Assembly (NCBI GenBank): GCA_021771715.1
Contig: JAETOO010000002.1
Span: forward strand, 124,001-188,000
Direction: 5' to 3'
DNA length: 64,000 nt
Origin: Oscillospiraceae bacterium
GTDB taxonomy: Bacteria; Bacillota; Clostridia; Lachnospirales; Lachnospiraceae
In this document: one piece after another, positions 61,653-64,000 of the stretch
Layout of the letters: every line of letters starts with the position of its first letter
Numbering within the stretch: position 1 is the stretch's first letter
The notes under the pieces: generated by a model
What the model was told of the DNA's origin: nothing
What the model saw: the letters and a program-made list of their open reading frames with translations, nothing else
Databases searched by the model: none
Made by a program: the position numbers and the translations under genes

Positions 61653-62675
61653 TCACTCCTCCTCCCTTACCGTCACTCCGTTGCGCCGGATGCACTCCGG
61701 ATGGTTCAGCCAGCAGTACGCATAGTGCTCGGGCTCCTCGAATCCAATCCGCGGAGGCTCGCACTTCCTGCAGATCTGCTTCGCGTACCGGCACCGCGCC
61801 GCAAACGCACAGCCCTTCGGCGGCGCGATCAGATCCGGCGGCGTGCCCGGAATCGAGTACAGCTCCGATTGAATCCGCTCATCGAGCCGCGGCACGCTTC
61901 CCAGCAGCCCCCAGGTGTACGGATGCTTCGGGTGATGGAAGACCGTCTCCGCATCCCCGTGCTCGACGATCTTGCCCGCGTACATCACATAAATGCGCTC
62001 TGCCATGTTCGCGACCACACCCATGTCATGGGTGATCAGCACAATCGACGTATTGAGTTTCTCCTTGAGGCCGTTCATCAGCTCCATGATCTGCGCCTGG
62101 ATCGTCACGTCCAGCGCCGTCGTCGGCTCGTCGGCAAACAGGATCTTCGGATCGCAGATCAGCGCCATCGCGACCATCACTCTCTGGCGCATGCCGCCGG
62201 AGAGCTGGTGCGGATACCGCTTCATCGTCTCCTCGGGATTCGGCAGCGAGATCAGCCGCAGAATCTCCAGCGCCCGTGCCCGCGCCTCCTGCCTGGATGC
62301 CCGGCTGTGCAGCAGGTACGGCTCCATGATCTGCTCGCCGACCGTCATCGTCGGGTTCAGGAACGTGAACGGATCCTGAAAAATAATCGAGAGCTGATTT
62401 CCCTGGTACTCCCTCATTTCTTTCTGCGTCAGCGCGAGCAGATCCTTACCCTCGAATAGCACCTCACCGCCGCGGACACTGCCGTTTTTGCGCGGGTTCA
62501 GGCCGATCACCGTCTGGATCGAGACCGTCTTGCCGCAGCCGGACTCGCCGACGATCGCGACGGTCTCCTTCTCCTTCAGATACCACGAGACGCCGCGCAC
62601 TGCCTGCACCGCCCCCTGAAAGGTGTCAAAATGGACCACCAGATCTTTGACTTCCAATAATTTTCTGTTCTCCAT
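61653..62675 (-). CDS. Oligopeptide ABC importer ATPase (OppD/DppD type)
   Basis: 340 aa. Walker A GESGCGKTV, signature QLSGGMRQRVMVAMAL, Walker B LFADEPTTALD, and the cysteine-rich extension CAFAARCRYAKQICRKCEPP. GGGAGG sits six bases before the ATG at 62675; an ATG at 62690 overlaps the upstream permease stop. Coupled with OppF-type and permease genes. Confidence 0.92.
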   Translation of the reverse strand: MENRKLLEVKDLVVHFDTFQGAVQAVRGVSWYLKEKETVAIVGESGCGKTVSIQTVIGLNPRKNGSVRGGEVLFEGKDLLALTQKEMREYQGNQLSIIFQDPFTFLNPTMTVGEQIMEPYLLHSRASRQEARARALEILRLISLPNPEETMKRYPHQLSGGMRQRVMVAMALICDPKILFADEPTTALDVTIQAQIMELMNGLKEKLNTSIVLITHDMGVVANMAERIYVMYAGKIVEHGDAETVFHHPKHPYTWGLLGSVPRLDERIQSELYSIPGTPPDLIAPPKGCAFAARCRYAKQICRKCEPPRIGFEEPEHYAYCWLNHPECIRRNGVTVREEE

Positions 62676-62686
62676 GACAACCTCCC

Positions 62687-63625
62687 TCATGAGCGCAGCC
62701 GCGGATCCAGCGCGTCCCGCAGCCCGTCGCCGATCAGATTAAAGCAGAGCATCGTCAGCGCCACGCACGCGCACGGGATCAGGAACTGATACGGATAGTA
62801 CCGGAATACCTCGCCCGCTGCCTTCACGAGCTGTCCCCAGCTCGGCGTCGGCGGCGTCACGCCCAGCCCGATGTAGCTCAGAAACGCCTCGTAGAAAATC
62901 GCGCTCGGCAGCGACATCGTGATGCCGACCACCCGGATGCCCAGGGTATTCGGGATCAGCCTGCGCGCGATGACCCACGCAGGGGATGCGCCCAGCGTCT
63001 CCGACGCCGTCACAAACTCCCGCGTCTTCAGCTGCAGGATCAGGCCGCGGGTGCTCCGTGCACTGCCCATCCAGCCGGTGATGCTCATCGCGATCACGAG
63101 CGTTGCGATATTGCCCGAGCCGAGCACGATCATCAGAAGGATCATGTAGATCAGGCTCGGAATCCCCATCAGCACGTCGATCGCGCGCATGATCACCATA
63201 TCGACCTTTCCCCCGAAGTAGCCGGAGATCCCGCCGACGACCATGCCGATCAGCTCCGGGATCAGCGTCGCGAGGATCGCGATCAGCAGAGAGACCCGGC
63301 CGCCTGCCCACACGCGCGTCCAGAGGTCGCGCCCGAGACTGTCCGTGCCGAACCAGTGCGCATGTCCCGGCAGCTGGTTGACCGCACTGTAATCATTGGA
63401 ATAGTAATTGTAGCCGCTGATCTCCGGCCCGGCCAGCACGAGCAGCACCATCAGCGCCATGAGCACGAGGCTCGCCATCGCCGCCTTGTTTTTGCGGAAA
63501 TTTCTCCAGACATCCCGCCAGTAGGACGTCTTTTTCCGCGCCAGCTGCTCCCCGTTCTTCTCCGAGTCCGGGAGCGGGGCGAAATCGTCGGGCGCAAATT
63601 TTATGCTATCATTCTTTTTGTTCAT
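62687..63625 (-). CDS. Oligopeptide ABC permease (OppC/DppC type)
   Basis: 312 aa. N-terminal cytoplasmic tail, membrane segment about 46-68, then five more; the LGTDSLGRD-type segment reads WFGTDSLGRDLWTRV, and the coupling loop is SETLGASPAWVIARRLIPN. GAGGTG precedes the start. Lies 9 bp after the OppB-type gene. Confidence 0.93.
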   Translation of the reverse strand: MNKKNDSIKFAPDDFAPLPDSEKNGEQLARKKTSYWRDVWRNFRKNKAAMASLVLMALMVLLVLAGPEISGYNYYSNDYSAVNQLPGHAHWFGTDSLGRDLWTRVWAGGRVSLLIAILATLIPELIGMVVGGISGYFGGKVDMVIMRAIDVLMGIPSLIYMILLMIVLGSGNIATLVIAMSITGWMGSARSTRGLILQLKTREFVTASETLGASPAWVIARRLIPNTLGIRVVGITMSLPSAIFYEAFLSYIGLGVTPPTPSWGQLVKAAGEVFRYYPYQFLIPCACVALTMLCFNLIGDGLRDALDPRLRS

Positions 63626-63634
63626 GCTGCCACC

Positions 63635-64000
63635 TCACTTCATGCGGATTCTCGGGTCGATCAGGCCGTACAGGATGTCCACGAGCAGATTCATCGTCAC
63701 CAGAAAAGCCCCGTAGAAGATGGTCAGCCCCATGATCAGCGGGTAGTCGAGGTTCGTGATCGAGTCCACGAAGTAACGGCCGAGTCCGCCGATCAGGAAC
63801 ATGCTCTCCACGACGAACGAGCCCATCAGCACGCCCGCGATCTGGCCGCCGAGATTCGGGATGATCGGCACCAGGGAATTGCGCAGCTGATGGCGCAGGA
63901 CGACCTTGACGGGCGGCAGCCCCTTCGCCTGCGCGGTCTTCACATAGTCCTGCGTCGTCGTCGCGAGCATGCTCGCACGCATGCTGCGCGTATTCCCGGC
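63635..64000 (-). CDS. Oligopeptide ABC permease (OppB/DppB type), N-terminus outside window
   Basis: Only the C-terminal about 120 residues are present. They match the OppB pattern: YVKTAQAKGLPPVKVVLRHQLRNSLVPI (coupling loop), GGQIAGVLMGSFVVESMFLIGGLGRYFVDSI, and the ending LVDILYGLIDPRIRMK. A binding-protein gene for this importer is not in the window. Confidence 0.9.
   Translation of the reverse strand, partial: AGNTRSMRASMLATTTQDYVKTAQAKGLPPVKVVLRHQLRNSLVPIIPNLGGQIAGVLMGSFVVESMFLIGGLGRYFVDSITNLDYPLIMGLTIFYGAFLVTMNLLVDILYGLIDPRIRMK

Overview
The window reads as chromosomal DNA of a GC-rich anaerobic Firmicute of the class Clostridia, most likely Lachnospiraceae or a close relative. The reasons are strong AAGGAGG-type ribosome binding sites before nearly every gene, sigma-A promoters with 17-bp spacers, a Gram-positive LexA box (GAAC-N4-GTTC), YesMN-type two-component systems paired with sugar ABC importers that lack a dedicated ATPase, a CD1871A-type small CXXC protein, and the corrinoid and PurF variants typical of gut Clostridia. 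I found no tRNA, rRNA, transposase, integrase or CRISPR array.

Layout. 1-2409 (-) is a partial TetM/EF-G-like GTPase. 2487-3297 (-) is an AT-rich AbiE toxin-antitoxin remnant with a decayed toxin. 3365-7630 is a two-component system divergent from a thiol-redox operon (TlpA-like protein, CD1871A-like peptide, polyferredoxin). 7772-18830 is glycan locus A: GH2, solute-binding protein, GH127, two permeases, a YesN regulator and a divergent YesM kinase. 18847-30143 is glycan locus B: YesM, solute-binding protein, two permeases, YesN, GH31 and a divergent LacI regulator. 30398-34853 (-) holds a PurF-like protein without the glutaminase cysteine, a diguanylate cyclase, a DUF1858 protein and a nitroreductase; a candidate + strand small RNA lies at 33783-34016. 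34948-39665 holds GH29 fucosidase, an esterase and a second GH2. 39958-48028 holds an ABC-F ATPase, an AAA/PD-(D/E)XK protein, an SOS-controlled Y-family polymerase with a YolD partner, a Uma2 nuclease-like gene and glycerate kinase. 48152-53066 holds a broken RhuM gene, arylamine N-acetyltransferase, a corrinoid protein with its methyltransferase, and an unrecognised AT-rich gene. 53161-64000 holds a MalY/PatB-like lyase, a TldE/TldD pair, an amidohydrolase, a PucR regulator and an Opp-type peptide importer cut by the window end.

How the genes fit together. Most of the window serves capture and breakdown of plant or host glycans: two self-contained sense-import-hydrolyse loci plus fucosidase, esterase and GH2 genes. 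The right end looks like peptide or amino-compound use (Opp, amidohydrolase, TldDE, PucR). Five short AT-rich patches carry defence- or mobility-type genes (AbiE, AAA/PD-(D/E)XK, Uma2, RhuM, unknown); two of them are decayed.

The most unusual signal is not a gene. Degenerate short tandem repeats recur through the window. Inside conserved proteins they form family-atypical linker insertions with periods divisible by three (27, 30, 33 and 39 nt) in an EF-G-like GTPase, a histidine kinase, a response regulator, a GH2 enzyme and a TldE-like protein. Between genes they have other periods (17, 35 and about 39-41 bp). Two copies of a 98-bp palindromic element, in opposite orientation, flank the first GH2 gene, and a 72-bp second copy of the fucosidase 3' end lies just past its stop codon.
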